Assembly: GCF_019511605.1 (NCBI RefSeq)
Contig: NZ_JAEUAV010000001.1
Coordinates: forward strand, 124,001-188,000
DNA length: 64,000 bases
Origin: Paraburkholderia phenoliruptrix
Lineage (GTDB): Bacteria > Pseudomonadota > Gammaproteobacteria > Burkholderiales > Burkholderiaceae
Direction of reading: 5' to 3'
Shown here: in pieces, positions 1 through 9,857 of the stretch
Layout of the letters: every line of letters begins with the position of its first letter
Numbering within the stretch: position 1 is the stretch's first letter
Program-made: the position numbers and the translations under genes
Notes under the pieces: generated by a model
What the model saw: the letters and a program-made list of their open reading frames with translations, nothing else
Databases searched by the model: none
Told to the model about the DNA's origin: nothing

Positions 1-529
1 CCAACTGCGCGACCACGTTGTCCTTGACCAGCGCGTCGAGCCGTTGCGCGGGCGACTCGTAGCTGCGCGACGCGTTGATGGCCTTCGCGGCATCCGCGTG
101 GCGCAGCCAGCCCGCCACTGCCGGCAGGCGCTCCAGGTTGGTGTTGGCCGTGATCGCGGTCATCGCGCCGCAGTTCGAGTGCCCGCATATCACGATGTCG
201 CGCACGCCAAGCACCGCGACCGCATATTCGACCGTCGCCGACACGCCGCCGGGCTCGGGACCATACGAAGGCACGATGTTGCCCGCATTACGAATCACGA
301 AAAGCGCGCCCGGCTCTGCCTGCGTCAGCAGTTCAGGAACCACGCGGCTGTCCGAGCAGGTCACGAAAAGCGTGCTCGGGCTTTGCGCGGTGGACAGGCG
401 CTTGAACAAGGCGCTTTGCTGCGGAAACACTTCGCGTTGAAAGCGGATCAAGCCCTCGATGATTTCCTGCACGATGTTCTCCAGATAGTCGAAGTTACGC
501 GGCGCGCCCCGTTCAGCCAGCTTGTGCAT
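1..529 (-). CDS. beta-class carbonic anhydrase (3' end cut off by window edge)
   Basis: Zinc enzyme interconverting CO2 and bicarbonate. The translated minus strand gives the beta-class zinc site: Cys58 and Asp60 in a CSDSR motif, then His117 and Cys120 in GHSNCGA. The family usually has about 200-230 residues; 176 codons are present and the C-terminus lies beyond position 1. The ATG at 529 is the only start, because an in-frame stop lies about 12 codons upstream. The plus-strand frame over the same bases is a shadow. The family is certain; the physiological role (CO2 supply to carboxylases, pH) is inferred. Confidence 0.93.
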   Translation of the reverse strand, partial: MHKLAERGAPRNFDYLENIVQEIIEGLIRFQREVFPQQSALFKRLSTAQSPSTLFVTCSDSRVVPELLTQAEPGALFVIRNAGNIVPSYGPEPGGVSATVEYAVAVLGVRDIVICGHSNCGAMTAITANTNLERLPAVAGWLRHADAAKAINASRSYESPAQRLDALVKDNVVAQL

Positions 530-649
530 GCTGGCGCCTGCGGCGGCCGCGGGCGGTTCGCGCGACTATACCGCGTTGCGGCGCCCAGGTCAGGTGCGTC
601 CCTCATGCCGCCGCGTGTCTGCCGTGTCAGTCAGGTCCGCGCGTGCCGC

Positions 650-698
650 GGCGGCATGCCGGCGGCATGTCGGCGGCATGCCGGCGGACCGGCGGACC
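650..698. repeat. short GC-rich tandem repeat
   Basis: Three 11-bp units (GGCGGCATGCC, with one T variant) at 650-682 are followed directly by two 8-bp units (GGCGGACC) at 683-698. The repeat lies between the carbonic anhydrase start and the end of the DUF1488 gene, in non-coding DNA. No function can be read from it. Confidence 0.8.
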
Positions 699-712
699 GG
701 CAAAACCCGTCG

Positions 713-985
713 TCAAGGGCCTGTCTTGTCGAAGTCGCGCGTTTCCAGTTCCACGGATTGCCCGCCGTTCTTTTCGAGCACGCGCGTCGCGGCCTTCTCA
801 ATCTGCGCGCGGTTCGCCTCGAAAGTGCCCACCAGGTCGTGAGCCGACGGTCCGCCGTTGCCGAAATGGTCGTTCAGCGCGTCGAGCGAGACGCTGCACC
901 AGACGTCCTTTCCATCGACATTGGCTTCGAAGGCGACGCGCGCGGCCGCCACCACTTCACGGCGTCCGGTGAATTCGATCCTCAT
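713..985 (-). CDS. DUF1488 family small protein
   Basis: A 90-residue soluble protein of unknown function. It begins with the pattern MRIEFTGRREVV and has the segment VWCSVSLDALNDHFG, which resembles DUF1488 proteins common in Burkholderiales. There is no signal peptide or membrane segment. It stands alone, divergent from the transporter at 1165. The size is normal for the family. No function is assigned. Confidence 0.7.
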   Translation of the reverse strand: MRIEFTGRREVVAAARVAFEANVDGKDVWCSVSLDALNDHFGNGGPSAHDLVGTFEANRAQIEKAATRVLEKNGGQSVELETRDFDKTGP

Positions 986-1164
986 AATGACCCTCCATGT
1001 GTCGAAAGAATGTCGTCAGTCGCAAGCGCCGTGCCACGCCGCCACGCCGCCTGCCCGCGTGCGACAGACTGCGCGGATCGCGCGCAAGGTGCATACTCGG
1101 AGTCGGCCGCGGCCGATGCGCCGCCTCGCCCGCGCACCTACTATTCTGATACCAACTCCACCCC

Positions 1165-2658
1165 ATGTCCCGCAATCCGCAATCGTCACGCCCTCTGGTC
1201 ATTGCCGCTGTAATGGCATCCATGGCGATGGTCGCCATTGAAGCCACCATTGTCTCCACCGCCATGCCGCAGATCGTCGCGCAACTCGGCGATCTGCATC
1301 TGTATAGCTGGGTCTTCTCGTCGTTTCTGCTCGCTCAAACGGCCATGACCGTGGTGTTCGGCAAGCTCGCTGATCTATACGGCCGCAAGCCGATCGCACT
1401 GGCCGGCATCGCCATCTTTCTGCTCGGCTCGGTGCTCGCTGGCTTTGCCTGGTCCATGCCGGCGATGATCGCGTTCCGTCTGATTCAGGGCATTGGCGCA
1501 GGCGCGATCCAGCCGGTTACGCTCACCATTGTCGCGGACCTTTACCCCGCACGCGAACGCGGCAAGGTGCAGGGCTATCTCGCGAGCGTCTGGGCGATTG
1601 CCGCGGTTATCGGGCCGATGGTCGGCGGCTTCATCATCCACAACATGTCGTGGGCGTGGATCTTCTGGATGAACGTGCCGATCGGCCTCGCATCGGCGGC
1701 AGGCTTCATTGCGTTCCTGCGCGAGTCCGAGCGGCACGCGCGCCCTTCCATCGACTTCGCGGGCGCCGCGCTTTTCATGGCCGCCATCGCCGCGTTGATG
1801 ACCGCGCTCACCTACGCGGGCGACGACGACCTCGCGCATGCATCGATGGCTGCGGGTGCATTCGTCGTGTGTCTGCTGCTGTTCGTGCTGCAGGAGCGCC
1901 GCGCGAGCGAGCCGATGATCTCGTTCGCGCTGTGGAGCCGCCGCCCGATCGCCGCGTGCAACGGCGCGACGTTGCTCTCCGGCATGATCCTGATGGGCTC
2001 GACCACGTTTCTGCCGATGTACGTGCAAGGCGTGCTGAACCGCTCGCCCGTGATTGCCGGCCTCGCGCTCACGATGATGATGGTCGGCTGGCCGACCGGC
2101 GCCACGCTCGCGGCGAAGGCGTTTCACCGTATCGGCTTGCGGCGCATGCTGATTGGCGGCAGCGCGTTCATTCCCGTCGGCGCGGTGCTGCTGCTCTTTC
2201 TCGCACCGGGCGGCTCGCCGGTGGTCGCGGGCCTGGGTTCGCTCGTCATGGGCTTCGGCATGGGCATTTCGAGCGTCAGTTGCCTCATGCTGATCCAGGA
2301 GATCGTGAAGATGGACGAACGCGGCAGCGCGACCGCGTCGAACCTGTTCTCGCGCAACCTCGGCAGTACGCTTGGCGCGACCCTTTTCGGCGCGGTGCTG
2401 AACTTCGGTCTGAGCCATTCGCAAGGCAGCGCGGTGGTGACCTCCGATCAACTGAAGAGCCTGCTGCAGAACCAGGCGGCGAACTTCGCCGGCAGCGAGG
2501 CCGTGCGCACGGTGCTGCATCAGTCGCTGCACCTGACCTTCGTGTCGCTCTTCGCGATTGCGATTTTCGTCGTCGTGCTGCTCGCGCTGGTGCCGGCCAT
2601 CAACATTGGCGGCGAGAAAAAGATGCCGCTAGAAGCGCTCGCGCCGCTCGAAGACTGA
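1165..2658 (+). CDS. MFS multidrug efflux transporter, DHA2 (EmrB/QacA-like) family
   Basis: A 497-residue inner-membrane protein made almost entirely of hydrophobic segments, the size expected for 14-helix DHA2 proton antiporters. Family signatures are the N-terminal VAIEATIVSTAMPQI, the loop GKLADLYGRKP (MFS motif A) and the segment LIQGIGAGAIQPV. It probably exports drugs or other toxic small molecules in exchange for protons. No membrane-fusion partner gene lies beside it. No convincing ribosome binding site precedes the ATG at 1165; the next in-frame ATG is at 1213, inside the first helix, so 1165 is preferred. Substrate unknown. Confidence 0.9.
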   Translation: MSRNPQSSRPLVIAAVMASMAMVAIEATIVSTAMPQIVAQLGDLHLYSWVFSSFLLAQTAMTVVFGKLADLYGRKPIALAGIAIFLLGSVLAGFAWSMPAMIAFRLIQGIGAGAIQPVTLTIVADLYPARERGKVQGYLASVWAIAAVIGPMVGGFIIHNMSWAWIFWMNVPIGLASAAGFIAFLRESERHARPSIDFAGAALFMAAIAALMTALTYAGDDDLAHASMAAGAFVVCLLLFVLQERRASEPMISFALWSRRPIAACNGATLLSGMILMGSTTFLPMYVQGVLNRSPVIAGLALTMMMVGWPTGATLAAKAFHRIGLRRMLIGGSAFIPVGAVLLLFLAPGGSPVVAGLGSLVMGFGMGISSVSCLMLIQEIVKMDERGSATASNLFSRNLGSTLGATLFGAVLNFGLSHSQGSAVVTSDQLKSLLQNQAANFAGSEAVRTVLHQSLHLTFVSLFAIAIFVVVLLALVPAINIGGEKKMPLEALAPLED

Positions 2659-2730
2659 GCCGTTCAGACGCCAGCGCCGTGATCGCCGCCACCAAGGTGT
2701 GAGCGAGTTGCAGGCGCTGCGAGCACCCTG

Positions 2731-3456
2731 TCAGCTTTTGGCGTACAGCGTGGAGTTGGCAAAGCCCTCGGCGGCCAGCACGTCTCCAACCAGAATCAAC
2801 GCCGTGCGTTCTATCTGCGTCGACTGAATCTTGCCGAGAATATCGTCGAGCGTGCCGGTGATCTTTTCCTCGTCCGGCCAGCTCGCGCGATACACCACCG
2901 CAACGGGACACGCGCCGCCGTAATGTGGCCGTAACTCGTCGACGATACGCGCGAGGTGCCGCACGCCGAGGTGAATCGCCATCGTCGCCCGATGCCGCGC
3001 GAGGTCGGCGAGTTGCTCGCCTTCGGGCATGGCGGTTCGGGTCGCGTAACGCGTGAGAATGAGCGTTTGCGAAATGCCGGGCAACGTAAGCTCGCAGCCG
3101 AGCGTCGCCGCGCATGCAGCCGTGGCGGTTACGCCCGGCACGATTTCATACGGTATCGCGAGCTCGCGCAGTCTGCGAATCTGTTCGCCGATCGCGCCAT
3201 ACAACGACGGGTCGCCGGAATGCACGCGCGCCACGTCCTGGCCGTTCCTGTGCGCGCGCTCGAGCAAGGCCACGATCTGCTCGAGGTCGAGTTCGGCGGT
3301 GTTCACCACTTCGAGCGCCGAATGTCCTTCGAGCACCGCTGCCGGCACCAGAGACCCCGCATAAAGAATCACCGGGCAGCTGCGCACGAGGCGCTGCCCC
3401 TTCACCGTAATCAGTTCGGGGTCCCCAGGACCCGCGCCGATAAAAAACACCGTCAT
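2731..3456 (-). CDS. cobM: precorrin-4 C11-methyltransferase
   Basis: A 241-residue SAM-dependent methyltransferase of the corrin-ring pathway that methylates precorrin-4 at C11. It opens with the family glycine-rich loop [17 protein letters not shown] and has the VHSGDPSLYGAIGEQ and VPGVTATAACAA motifs of the uroporphyrinogen/precorrin methylase fold; full length. A GGAG ribosome binding site lies about 7 nt before the ATG. It is the last gene of the minus-strand operon cobL-cbiD-cobK-cobM, 28 bp after cobK. The same fold serves as CbiF in the anaerobic pathway; the context (cobG present) favours CobM. Confidence 0.93.
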   Translation of the reverse strand: MTVFFIGAGPGDPELITVKGQRLVRSCPVILYAGSLVPAAVLEGHSALEVVNTAELDLEQIVALLERAHRNGQDVARVHSGDPSLYGAIGEQIRRLRELAIPYEIVPGVTATAACAATLGCELTLPGISQTLILTRYATRTAMPEGEQLADLARHRATMAIHLGVRHLARIVDELRPHYGGACPVAVVYRASWPDEEKITGTLDDILGKIQSTQIERTALILVGDVLAAEGFANSTLYAKS

Positions 3457-3484
3457 TCAAGACTCCATGATTGATGCTGACCGT

Positions 3485-4207
3485 TCAGTCCGGCAGACCG
3501 AGCGCCGCGAGCAGATCCGTCGTGCTGGGGAATTCGCGCTCCACCGCTGGCAACGCAGGCCGGCGCAGCATCACGACGGGCAAGCCGCGCTCGCGTGCGA
3601 CTTCGAGCTTCGCTTCAGTCGCGCTGCCGCCGCTATTCTTGCTGATGAGCACGTCGAAGCCTTGCAGCGCGAAGAGCGCGCGCTCGCCTTCCAGCGTGAA
3701 CGGCCCGCGCGCCGCAAGAATGCGGGCACGCGGCGTATCGGCATGCGAGTCGAGGCAGCGCACGAACCAGAACTGATGCGCGGGAATTTCGTCCAGATGT
3801 GCGAGCGGCTCGCGCCCGAGCGTGAAGAGCGGGCGTCTGAACGCAGCCAGTGCCGCCGTGAGTTCGTCCCAGTTGCCGACCATGCGCCAGTCGTCGCCCG
3901 GTTGCGGCTGCCATGCGGGCCGGCGCAAAGCCCAGCAGGGCACGCGAGCGGCGCGCGCCGCCAACGCCGCGTTGGCGCTCATTTGCGCCGCGTACGGGTG
4001 CGTGGCGTCGATCACAAGGCCAATCGCTTCCTGTTCGATGTAGCGCTGCAAGCCCTCTGCGCCGCCAAAGCCGCCCACGCGCACCGTGCAGCGCAGATCG
4101 TCGGGCACCTTGCCGAGCCCGGCGAGACTGTACACGTCGCGGGCAGACAAGTGCCGCGCGATCCGCAACGCGTCGCCGGTGCCGCCCAGCAGCAGCACCC
4201 GCGTCAT
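3485..4207 (-). CDS. cobK: precorrin-6A reductase
   Basis: A 240-residue NAD(P)H-dependent reductase that converts precorrin-6A to dihydro-precorrin-6. It shows the N-terminal nucleotide loop [17 protein letters not shown] and the family motif [15 protein letters not shown]. Length is typical. Its ATG overlaps the stop of cbiD by 4 bp (ATGA), which indicates translational coupling. CobK and CbiJ are homologous; the aerobic name is used because cobG is present. Confidence 0.92.
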   Translation of the reverse strand: MTRVLLLGGTGDALRIARHLSARDVYSLAGLGKVPDDLRCTVRVGGFGGAEGLQRYIEQEAIGLVIDATHPYAAQMSANAALAARAARVPCWALRRPAWQPQPGDDWRMVGNWDELTAALAAFRRPLFTLGREPLAHLDEIPAHQFWFVRCLDSHADTPRARILAARGPFTLEGERALFALQGFDVLISKNSGGSATEAKLEVARERGLPVVMLRRPALPAVEREFPSTTDLLAALGLPD

Positions 4208-5292
4208 CGCGCGGCTCCGATCAGATTGCCTTGCCGGTCAATGGCGAACATTTCGACCTGCACCTGCGGCGGCACGATTTCGCGCGCCACGTGCAGCGCA
4301 TGCTGACAGACGATGTCGGCGAGCGGCACCTGCTGCGCATGCGCGAGCGCTACCGCCTGCTGACTGGTATTGGCCGCGCGAATAGCGGCTTGCAGCGTCG
4401 CGTCGGCGCCGTGTTCGGCGGCCCAGCTCGCGAGGCATGCGAGGTCGATGCTCGAACTGCGGCTATGCAGGTCCAGATGCCCGGCCGCGAGCTTGCTGAG
4501 CTTGCCGAAGCCGCCGCAAATACTGAGGCGCTCGACCGGCGCGCGTTTCATGTGCTTTAACACTGCGCCGACAAAATCGCCCATTTCGATCAGCGCTATG
4601 TCCGGCAAGCCGTAGTGCGCGCGCATTGCATCTTCGCTCGCGTTGCCGGTGCAGGCGGCCAGATGCATATAGCCATTGGCGCGCGCGACGTCGATACCCT
4701 GATGAATCGACGCGATATAGGCGGAGCACGAAAACGGCCGCACGATACCCGTCGTGCCCAGTATCGAGAGCCCGCCGAGAATGCCGAGCCGCGGGTTCAT
4801 GGTTTTCTGCGCGAGCGCTTCACCGCCCTCCACGCCGATCGTCACGTCGAAACCGCCGCGATAGCCGTGCTCGGCTGCCAGTTCCGCGAGGTGCTCGGTC
4901 ATCATCTTGCGCGGCACCGGGTTGATGGCCGGCTCGCCGACCGCGAGCGTGAGGCCCGCGCGCGTCACCGTGCCGACGCCCGGCCCTGCGCGAAACACCA
5001 CCCCCGGCCCTGGAACGAGCCGAACCCGCGCGAACACCAGCGCGCCATGCGTGACGTCGGGATCGTCGCCGGCGTCCTTGATCGTGCCGGCTTCGGCGCC
5101 GTCATCGGTCAGGCGGCAGAACACGAGCGGCATGGGTACGTGCTGCCCCTTCGGCAGCACGATCTCGGCGACCTCGCTCCCCACGCCCGCGAGCAGCAGA
5201 CGCGCCGCCGCCAGCGAGGTCGCGGTGGCGCAACTGCCGGTCGTGTAGCCGCTGCGCAGCGGCGCGGGTTGTTCGGGGGTCTCGTCGCGCAT
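4204..5292 (-). CDS. cbiD: cobalt-precorrin-5B C1-methyltransferase type enzyme
   Basis: A 362-residue enzyme that methylates C1 of the corrin ring. The start region [17 protein letters not shown] is the CbiD signature, and [14 protein letters not shown] and [14 protein letters not shown] are further family blocks. The open frame extends upstream to 5982 but that part is a shadow of cobL; the ATG at 5292, 5 bp after the cobL stop, gives the normal length. No cobF is in the window, so CbiD, usually listed with the anaerobic route, probably does the C1 methylation here, as known for some aerobic proteobacteria. Confidence 0.92.
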   Translation of the reverse strand: MRDETPEQPAPLRSGYTTGSCATATSLAAARLLLAGVGSEVAEIVLPKGQHVPMPLVFCRLTDDGAEAGTIKDAGDDPDVTHGALVFARVRLVPGPGVVFRAGPGVGTVTRAGLTLAVGEPAINPVPRKMMTEHLAELAAEHGYRGGFDVTIGVEGGEALAQKTMNPRLGILGGLSILGTTGIVRPFSCSAYIASIHQGIDVARANGYMHLAACTGNASEDAMRAHYGLPDIALIEMGDFVGAVLKHMKRAPVERLSICGGFGKLSKLAAGHLDLHSRSSSIDLACLASWAAEHGADATLQAAIRAANTSQQAVALAHAQQVPLADIVCQHALHVAREIVPPQVQVEMFAIDRQGNLIGAAR

Positions 5293-5297
5293 CGCAG

Positions 5298-6548
5298 TCA
5301 AGCGCAGGGATTGCGCGATGGGTCGCTTGCCGCACCCGCAGCGTCGCGAGGTTTCACCACCTCCAGCAACGTGATCGGCAACGCCTGCCGCCACGTATCG
5401 AACCCGCCGAGCGGTTGCGCGTCGGCCAGCGCGATGCGCGTGAGCGTGCCGCCGTGGCGCTCGCGCCACGCAGCGAGCGCGGCCTCGCCCTGCAACGTGA
5501 CCGCATTCGCAACCAGCCGGCCGCCGTCGCGCAGACTCGCCCAGCATGCTTCGAGCACACCGGGCGCCGTCACGCCGCCGCCGATGAAAATCGCGTCCGG
5601 CGCGGGCAGCCCTGCCAGCGCTTGCGGCGCGCGGCCCGCGACGAGTTGCAGACCGGGCACGCCCAACGCGTCGCGATTGTGTTCGATGAAGCGCTGCCGC
5701 TCCGCATGGGCTTCCACGGCAATCGCGCGGCAGGCCGGATGCGCGCGCATCCATTCGATGCCGATGGAGCCGCTGCCCGCGCCCACGTCCCATAGCAATT
5801 CGCCGGGCGCCGGGGCGAGACGCGCGAGCGTGATGGCGCGCACGTCGCGTTTGGTCAACTGGCCGTCGTGACGAAAGGCGTCGTCGGGTAAGCCGCAGGT
5901 GAGCGGCAGACGCGGCGCGCCTTCCGTCGCGCGGCATTCGAGCGCGATCAGGTTGAGCGCGGCGCTCTGCTCTGTGGACCATTGATCCGCGCGGCCGTCG
6001 ATGCGTCGCTCGGCGTCGCCGCCCAGATGTTCGAGCACGGTCATGCGCGTCGCGCCGAAGCCGCGCGCGCTCAGCAAGGCCGCAAGGGCTGCCGGCGTGC
6101 CACCGTCCGCGCTCAATACGAACATGCGGGCGCCGTCGTGCAACTGAGCATTCACAGCCGATAAAGGCCGGCCGACCAGCGACACCGTGGCCACCTCCTG
6201 CAACGGCCAGCCGAGGCGCGCAGCGGCGAGCGACAGCGACGAAGGCGCCGGCAGCACGCGCAGTTCGTCAGCCGGCAACTGCCGCGTGAGCGTTGCGCCG
6301 ACGCCGAACAGCATCGGATCGCCGCTTGCGAGCACGCACACCGGGCGGCCCCGCTGTGCAAGCAGCGGCGCGAGATCGAACGGCCGCGGCCACGCGGCGC
6401 GGCGTGCGGCAAGCCGCGCCGGCAACATCGACAGATGACGCTCGCCGCCGTAAATCACCGACGCCTCGAGCAACGCACGCCGCGCGGGCCGTCCCAAACC
6501 GGCGAAGCCGTCGTCGCCTATGCCCACTACCGTCAGCCACGCCGGCAT
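5298..6548 (-). CDS. cobL: precorrin-6Y C5,15-methyltransferase (decarboxylating)
   Basis: A 416-residue fusion of two methylase domains. The N-terminal part ([25 protein letters not shown]) is CbiE-like and methylates C5. The C-terminal part, from about residue 230, has the SAM-binding motif [16 protein letters not shown] and is CbiT-like, methylating C15 with decarboxylation. The open frame reaches 6578, but the ATG at 6548 follows a strong GAGGAAGG ribosome binding site and starts directly with the domain. It is the first gene of the minus-strand cobalamin operon. No riboswitch is seen on this strand in its short leader. Confidence 0.92.
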   Translation of the reverse strand: MPAWLTVVGIGDDGFAGLGRPARRALLEASVIYGGERHLSMLPARLAARRAAWPRPFDLAPLLAQRGRPVCVLASGDPMLFGVGATLTRQLPADELRVLPAPSSLSLAAARLGWPLQEVATVSLVGRPLSAVNAQLHDGARMFVLSADGGTPAALAALLSARGFGATRMTVLEHLGGDAERRIDGRADQWSTEQSAALNLIALECRATEGAPRLPLTCGLPDDAFRHDGQLTKRDVRAITLARLAPAPGELLWDVGAGSGSIGIEWMRAHPACRAIAVEAHAERQRFIEHNRDALGVPGLQLVAGRAPQALAGLPAPDAIFIGGGVTAPGVLEACWASLRDGGRLVANAVTLQGEAALAAWRERHGGTLTRIALADAQPLGGFDTWRQALPITLLEVVKPRDAAGAASDPSRNPCA

Positions 6549-6637
6549 GCATCCTTCCTCATGTGGTATCTCAAACAATGCGCTGCGCCACGCCGGTCAA
6601 AGCGTCCAGCCTCGTTGTGCCATCCGAAAAAAGGCAT

Positions 6638-6812
6638 AATACAGCCGCCGGTGCCCTTCGGGGCCTAACAGGGAACACAGCGCAGAACAGATTGCGCTGT
6701 GGCTGCCCCCGCAACTGTATGCAGCGAGTCCGCCTGCGCTCAACGCCACTGGTTTAACCGGGAAGGCCGCGACGGACGACGACCTGCGAGCCAGGAGACC
6801 TGCCGGCGAGAC
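6638..6812 (+). ncRNA. cobalamin riboswitch
   Basis: The region has the conserved blocks of the AdoCbl riboswitch in the right order: a GGTGCC hairpin near 6650, CTAACAGGGAACAC at about 6665, the B12-box-related GCCCCCGCAACTGTA at 6705-6719, and GCCAGGAGACCTGCC at 6790-6804, pairing with upstream sequence. A CATAAT -10-like element ends at 6640. It sits directly upstream of cobG and should switch the plus-strand operon off when cobalamin is abundant, probably by hiding the cobG start region, since no T-tract terminator follows. The boundaries are approximate. Confidence 0.93.
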
Positions 6813-6847
6813 TGTTCGTGCCAGCCAACATCGGGCGGGGTGTACCG

Positions 6848-8485
6848 ATGCCGCAGCCAGGCCGCTTCATGGCTTGCTCGGGCCGTCGCGCGACGCTAAC
6901 CGCGGTGTCCGTCTTGAATCCAGTCTGCTCCTCTGCTGTCCTGCCCGACGCGGCCCTTGCGCTGCGGCCCTCGGCATGCCCGGGGCTCGTGCGGATCGTC
7001 GCCGCGCGCGACGGCGGCATCTGCCGGATCAAGCTGCCGGGCGGCGAACTGGGCGCGGCGCAGGCAGAAGCGATTGCGCACGCGAGCGCGCGGCATGCGG
7101 CGGGTGTGATCGAGCTGACGAATCGGGCCAATCTGCAACTGCGCGGAGTTCGCGGCGGCGACGAAGCGGCGCTGACCGCGGCGTTGGTCGAGGCGGGTCT
7201 CGGGCCGATGGCCACAGCCGGTTTCGACGGCGGTGCCGATGCTGGGGCCGCTTCGTTTCCCGACTTGGGCGGCGTGAGTGCTGCGGGTGCAGCGGGTGCA
7301 GCGAGTGCCGCGAGTGCCGCGAGTGCTGTGAGTACTGCGGGTGAAGCAGGTGCCGCAAGCACCATGAGCACCCTACCCGCCCCCACCGCTCTCACCCCCA
7401 GCGCCGCCGACGACATCCGCAACGTGATGATCAGCCCCACGGCGGGCCGCGACCCGTCCGCTCTCTTCGACACCCGACCGCTTTGCGCGGCATTGCTCGG
7501 GCTGCTGCAAAGCGACGCACGGTTCGCGGCGCTGTCGCCGAAATTCGCGCTGCTGGTGGACGGCGGTGAGCGGCTTGCGCGGCTCGATCATCCACATGAC
7601 GTGTGGCTCGCGGCATCGCAGGATGCTTGCGGCGAGATCCGCTTCGTGTTCGGCCTCGCGGGTTGCCCGCCCGTCAACGCAACCGGCCAGGCAGGCGCGT
7701 TGTCTTCAGTGCGGCCTGCGCAGGTTGCGGCGCTCGTGCGCGCGCTGCTGCACACGTTTCTCGACCTTGCCGCCGCCGACGCCACACGCATGCGGCATCT
7801 TCTCACCACGCATTGCGTCGACGCCGTCTTGCAGCATGCGCAACGCTACGTCGACTTCCCTTTGCAGCGCGACGCAGCCCTCGCGCAATGGCAACGCAGC
7901 ACCGCCGCCGAGCCCGCCTTGCGCGTCGGCGCCCATGCACAACGCGACGCGGGAACCTGGCATGTGGGCGGCCAGCCGTTTCTCGGCCGCATTGACGCAA
8001 GCACGTTGCAGCGCCTCGCCGCGCTCGCGCGGCAACACGGCAACGCGACGCTGCACATTACGCCGTGGCAAAGCGTGCTGCTGCCCGACATCGGCACACA
8101 GGCGGTGCCTGCCGTGCTTGCCGCACTGACCAGGCTGGGCTTCGCTTGCGATGCCAGCGACCCGGCCGCACGGCTTATTGCGTGTGCCGGTTCGAGCGGT
8201 TGCGCGAGAAGCCTCGCCGACACCAAGACGGATGCGCTCACGCTCGCGAGGCGCCTGCCCGCCGCCGCCCAGGTGCACCTGAGCGGTTGCCCGCGCTCCT
8301 GCGCCGCCGCGCATCGCGCGCCGTTCACACTGCTCGCGGTGGCACCAGGCATTTACGACCTATATCGACGCAACGCACAGCCGGGCTTCGGCGAATGCGT
8401 CGCGCGCCGACTGACTATCGAGCAGGCCGCCGACGCGCTTGCGCCGCTCGCCAGCAGTGAACCGAGGCATGACCCAGATGAGTAA
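6848..8485 (+). CDS. cobG: precorrin-3B synthase (start uncertain)
   Basis: An iron-sulfur monooxygenase of the aerobic cobalamin pathway. The segment LRPSACPGLVRIVAARDGGICRIKLPGG is the sulfite-reductase-like half domain, and the C-terminal part holds the [4Fe-4S] cysteines as CAGSSGC (C-x5-C) and SGCPRSC (C-x3-C). An Ala/Ser/Gly-rich stretch, encoded by 9-bp repeats at about 7275-7360, interrupts the usual alignment and looks like a flexible insertion. Start candidates are GTG 6818 (against the riboswitch), ATG 6848 (after GGGCGGGG), ATG 6869 and GTG 6905; 6848 was chosen for its upstream G-rich site. First gene of the riboswitch operon. Confidence 0.88.
   Translation: MPQPGRFMACSGRRATLTAVSVLNPVCSSAVLPDAALALRPSACPGLVRIVAARDGGICRIKLPGGELGAAQAEAIAHASARHAAGVIELTNRANLQLRGVRGGDEAALTAALVEAGLGPMATAGFDGGADAGAASFPDLGGVSAAGAAGAASAASAASAVSTAGEAGAASTMSTLPAPTALTPSAADDIRNVMISPTAGRDPSALFDTRPLCAALLGLLQSDARFAALSPKFALLVDGGERLARLDHPHDVWLAASQDACGEIRFVFGLAGCPPVNATGQAGALSSVRPAQVAALVRALLHTFLDLAAADATRMRHLLTTHCVDAVLQHAQRYVDFPLQRDAALAQWQRSTAAEPALRVGAHAQRDAGTWHVGGQPFLGRIDASTLQRLAALARQHGNATLHITPWQSVLLPDIGTQAVPAVLAALTRLGFACDASDPAARLIACAGSSGCARSLADTKTDALTLARRLPAAAQVHLSGCPRSCAAAHRAPFTLLAVAPGIYDLYRRNAQPGFGECVARRLTIEQAADALAPLASSEPRHDPDE
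7275..7360 (+). repeat. in-frame 9-bp tandem repeats inside cobG
   Basis: About nine imperfect units related to GCGGGTGCA / GCGAGTGCC run in frame and encode Ala-Gly-Ala and Ala-Ser-Ala triplets. The unit length is a multiple of three, so copy-number change would leave cobG readable. It falls between the two recognised parts of CobG. Confidence 0.8.
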
Positions 8486-8490
8486 CACCA

Positions 8491-9117
8491 ATGCTTGACT
8501 ACATACGCGACGGCGCGGAGATCTACCGCCAGTCTTTCGCGACGATCCGCGCCGAAGCGGACCTGTCGCGCATCCCCGCCGACCTGGAGAAGCTCGCCGT
8601 GCGTGTGATCCACGCATGCGGAATGGTCGACGTGATCGACGATCTCGCGTTCTCGCCGCAGGCCGGCACAGCGGGCCGTCTGGCGCTTGCACAAGGCGCG
8701 CCGATTCTTTGCGACGCCGGCATGGTCGCGCAGGGCATCACGCGCGCACGGCTGCCCGCAAACAACGACGTGATCTGCACGCTCACGGACGAACGGGTGC
8801 CCGAACTCGCTCGCACGCTCGGCAATACGCGCTCGGCTGCGGCGCTCGAATTGTGGCGCCCGCGCCTCGCCGGCAGCGTCGTCGTGATCGGCAATGCGCC
8901 GACGGCGCTGTTCCATCTGCTCGACATGCTCGATGCGGGCGCGCCGCAGCCCGCGCTGATTCTCGGCTTTCCGGTGGGATTCGTCGGCGCGGCGGAATCG
9001 AAAGCGCTGCTCGCAGCCGACAGCCGCGGCGTGCCGTATGTCGTCGTGCACGGCCGGCGAGGCGGCAGCGCGATGGCTGCGGCAGCGGTCAACGCACTCG
9101 CGACGGAGGCCGAATGA
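8491..9117 (+). CDS. cobH: precorrin-8X methylmutase
   Basis: A 208-residue isomerase that moves a methyl group from C11 to C12 to give hydrogenobyrinic acid. The N-terminal pattern [20 protein letters not shown], the VIHACGM segment with the catalytic histidine region, and the [10 protein letters not shown] block are family hallmarks; full length. It starts 5 bp after the cobG stop, and its own stop overlaps the cobI start by 4 bp. Confidence 0.95.
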   Translation: MLDYIRDGAEIYRQSFATIRAEADLSRIPADLEKLAVRVIHACGMVDVIDDLAFSPQAGTAGRLALAQGAPILCDAGMVAQGITRARLPANNDVICTLTDERVPELARTLGNTRSAAALELWRPRLAGSVVVIGNAPTALFHLLDMLDAGAPQPALILGFPVGFVGAAESKALLAADSRGVPYVVVHGRRGGSAMAAAAVNALATEAE

Positions 9118-9857
9118 CAGGCGCGCGGCAACCCGGCGGGCGTCTCTTCGGACTGGGCGTCGGTCCCGGCGACCCCGAACTCATCACGCTCAAGGCGCTG
9201 CGTCTGCTGAAGGCCGCGCCGGTGGTCGCGTACTTCGTCGCGAAAGGCAAGAAGGGCAACGCGTTCAGCATTATCGAGGCCCATTTGCACGACGGCCAGC
9301 AGCGCCTGCCACTCGTCTACCCCGTGACGACCGAGGCGCTCGAGCCGCCGCTTTCGTATGAAGCGATCATCGCGGACTTCTACGACACCGCGGCGCAGAT
9401 CGTCGGCGCACATCTCGATGCGGGCCGCGACGTGGCCGTGATCTGCGAGGGCGACCCGTTCTTCTACGGCTCGTATATGTATCTGCACGACCGGCTCGCC
9501 GAGCGCTACGAAACCGATGTGGTGCCGGGCGTGTGCTCGATGCTCGGCGGCGCGGCCGTGCTGGGCGCGCCTCTCGTGTATCGCAACCAGAGCCTGTCGG
9601 TGCTGTCGGGCGTGCTGCCCGAAGACGAACTGCGGCGCCGTCTCGCCGATGCCGACGCCGCCGTCGTCATGAAGCTCGGCCGCAATTTCGACAAGGTGCG
9701 GCGCGTGCTGGTCGAGCTTGGCCTCGCGCATCGTGCGTTGTATGTGGAGCGCGCGACGATGGGCAATCAACGCATCGTGCCGCTTGCCGAAGTCGACCCG
9801 ATGGCGTCGCCGTATTTCTCGCTGCTCGTGGTGCCGGGGGAAAAATGGCAAGGATGA
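9114..9857 (+). CDS. cobI: precorrin-2 C20-methyltransferase
   Basis: A 247-residue SAM-dependent methyltransferase that makes precorrin-3A. Motifs: [20 protein letters not shown] at the N-terminus, [14 protein letters not shown] and [15 protein letters not shown]. The open frame extends upstream, but the ATG at 9114 overlaps the cobH stop (ATGA) and matches the family start. It is followed by an overlapping cbiG/cobJ start. Confidence 0.95.
   Translation: MTGARQPGGRLFGLGVGPGDPELITLKALRLLKAAPVVAYFVAKGKKGNAFSIIEAHLHDGQQRLPLVYPVTTEALEPPLSYEAIIADFYDTAAQIVGAHLDAGRDVAVICEGDPFFYGSYMYLHDRLAERYETDVVPGVCSMLGGAAVLGAPLVYRNQSLSVLSGVLPEDELRRRLADADAAVVMKLGRNFDKVRRVLVELGLAHRALYVERATMGNQRIVPLAEVDPMASPYFSLLVVPGEKWQG

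Noticed and set aside
44..1213. Long plus-strand frame over the carbonic anhydrase and DUF1488 genes
   Set aside because: Arg/Ala/His-rich with no family motifs; the minus strand carries clear zinc-site motifs.
4204..5982. 592-residue cbiD with long N-terminal extension
   Set aside because: The extra part is antisense-like Arg/Ala-rich sequence inside cobL; ATG 5292 matches the family start.
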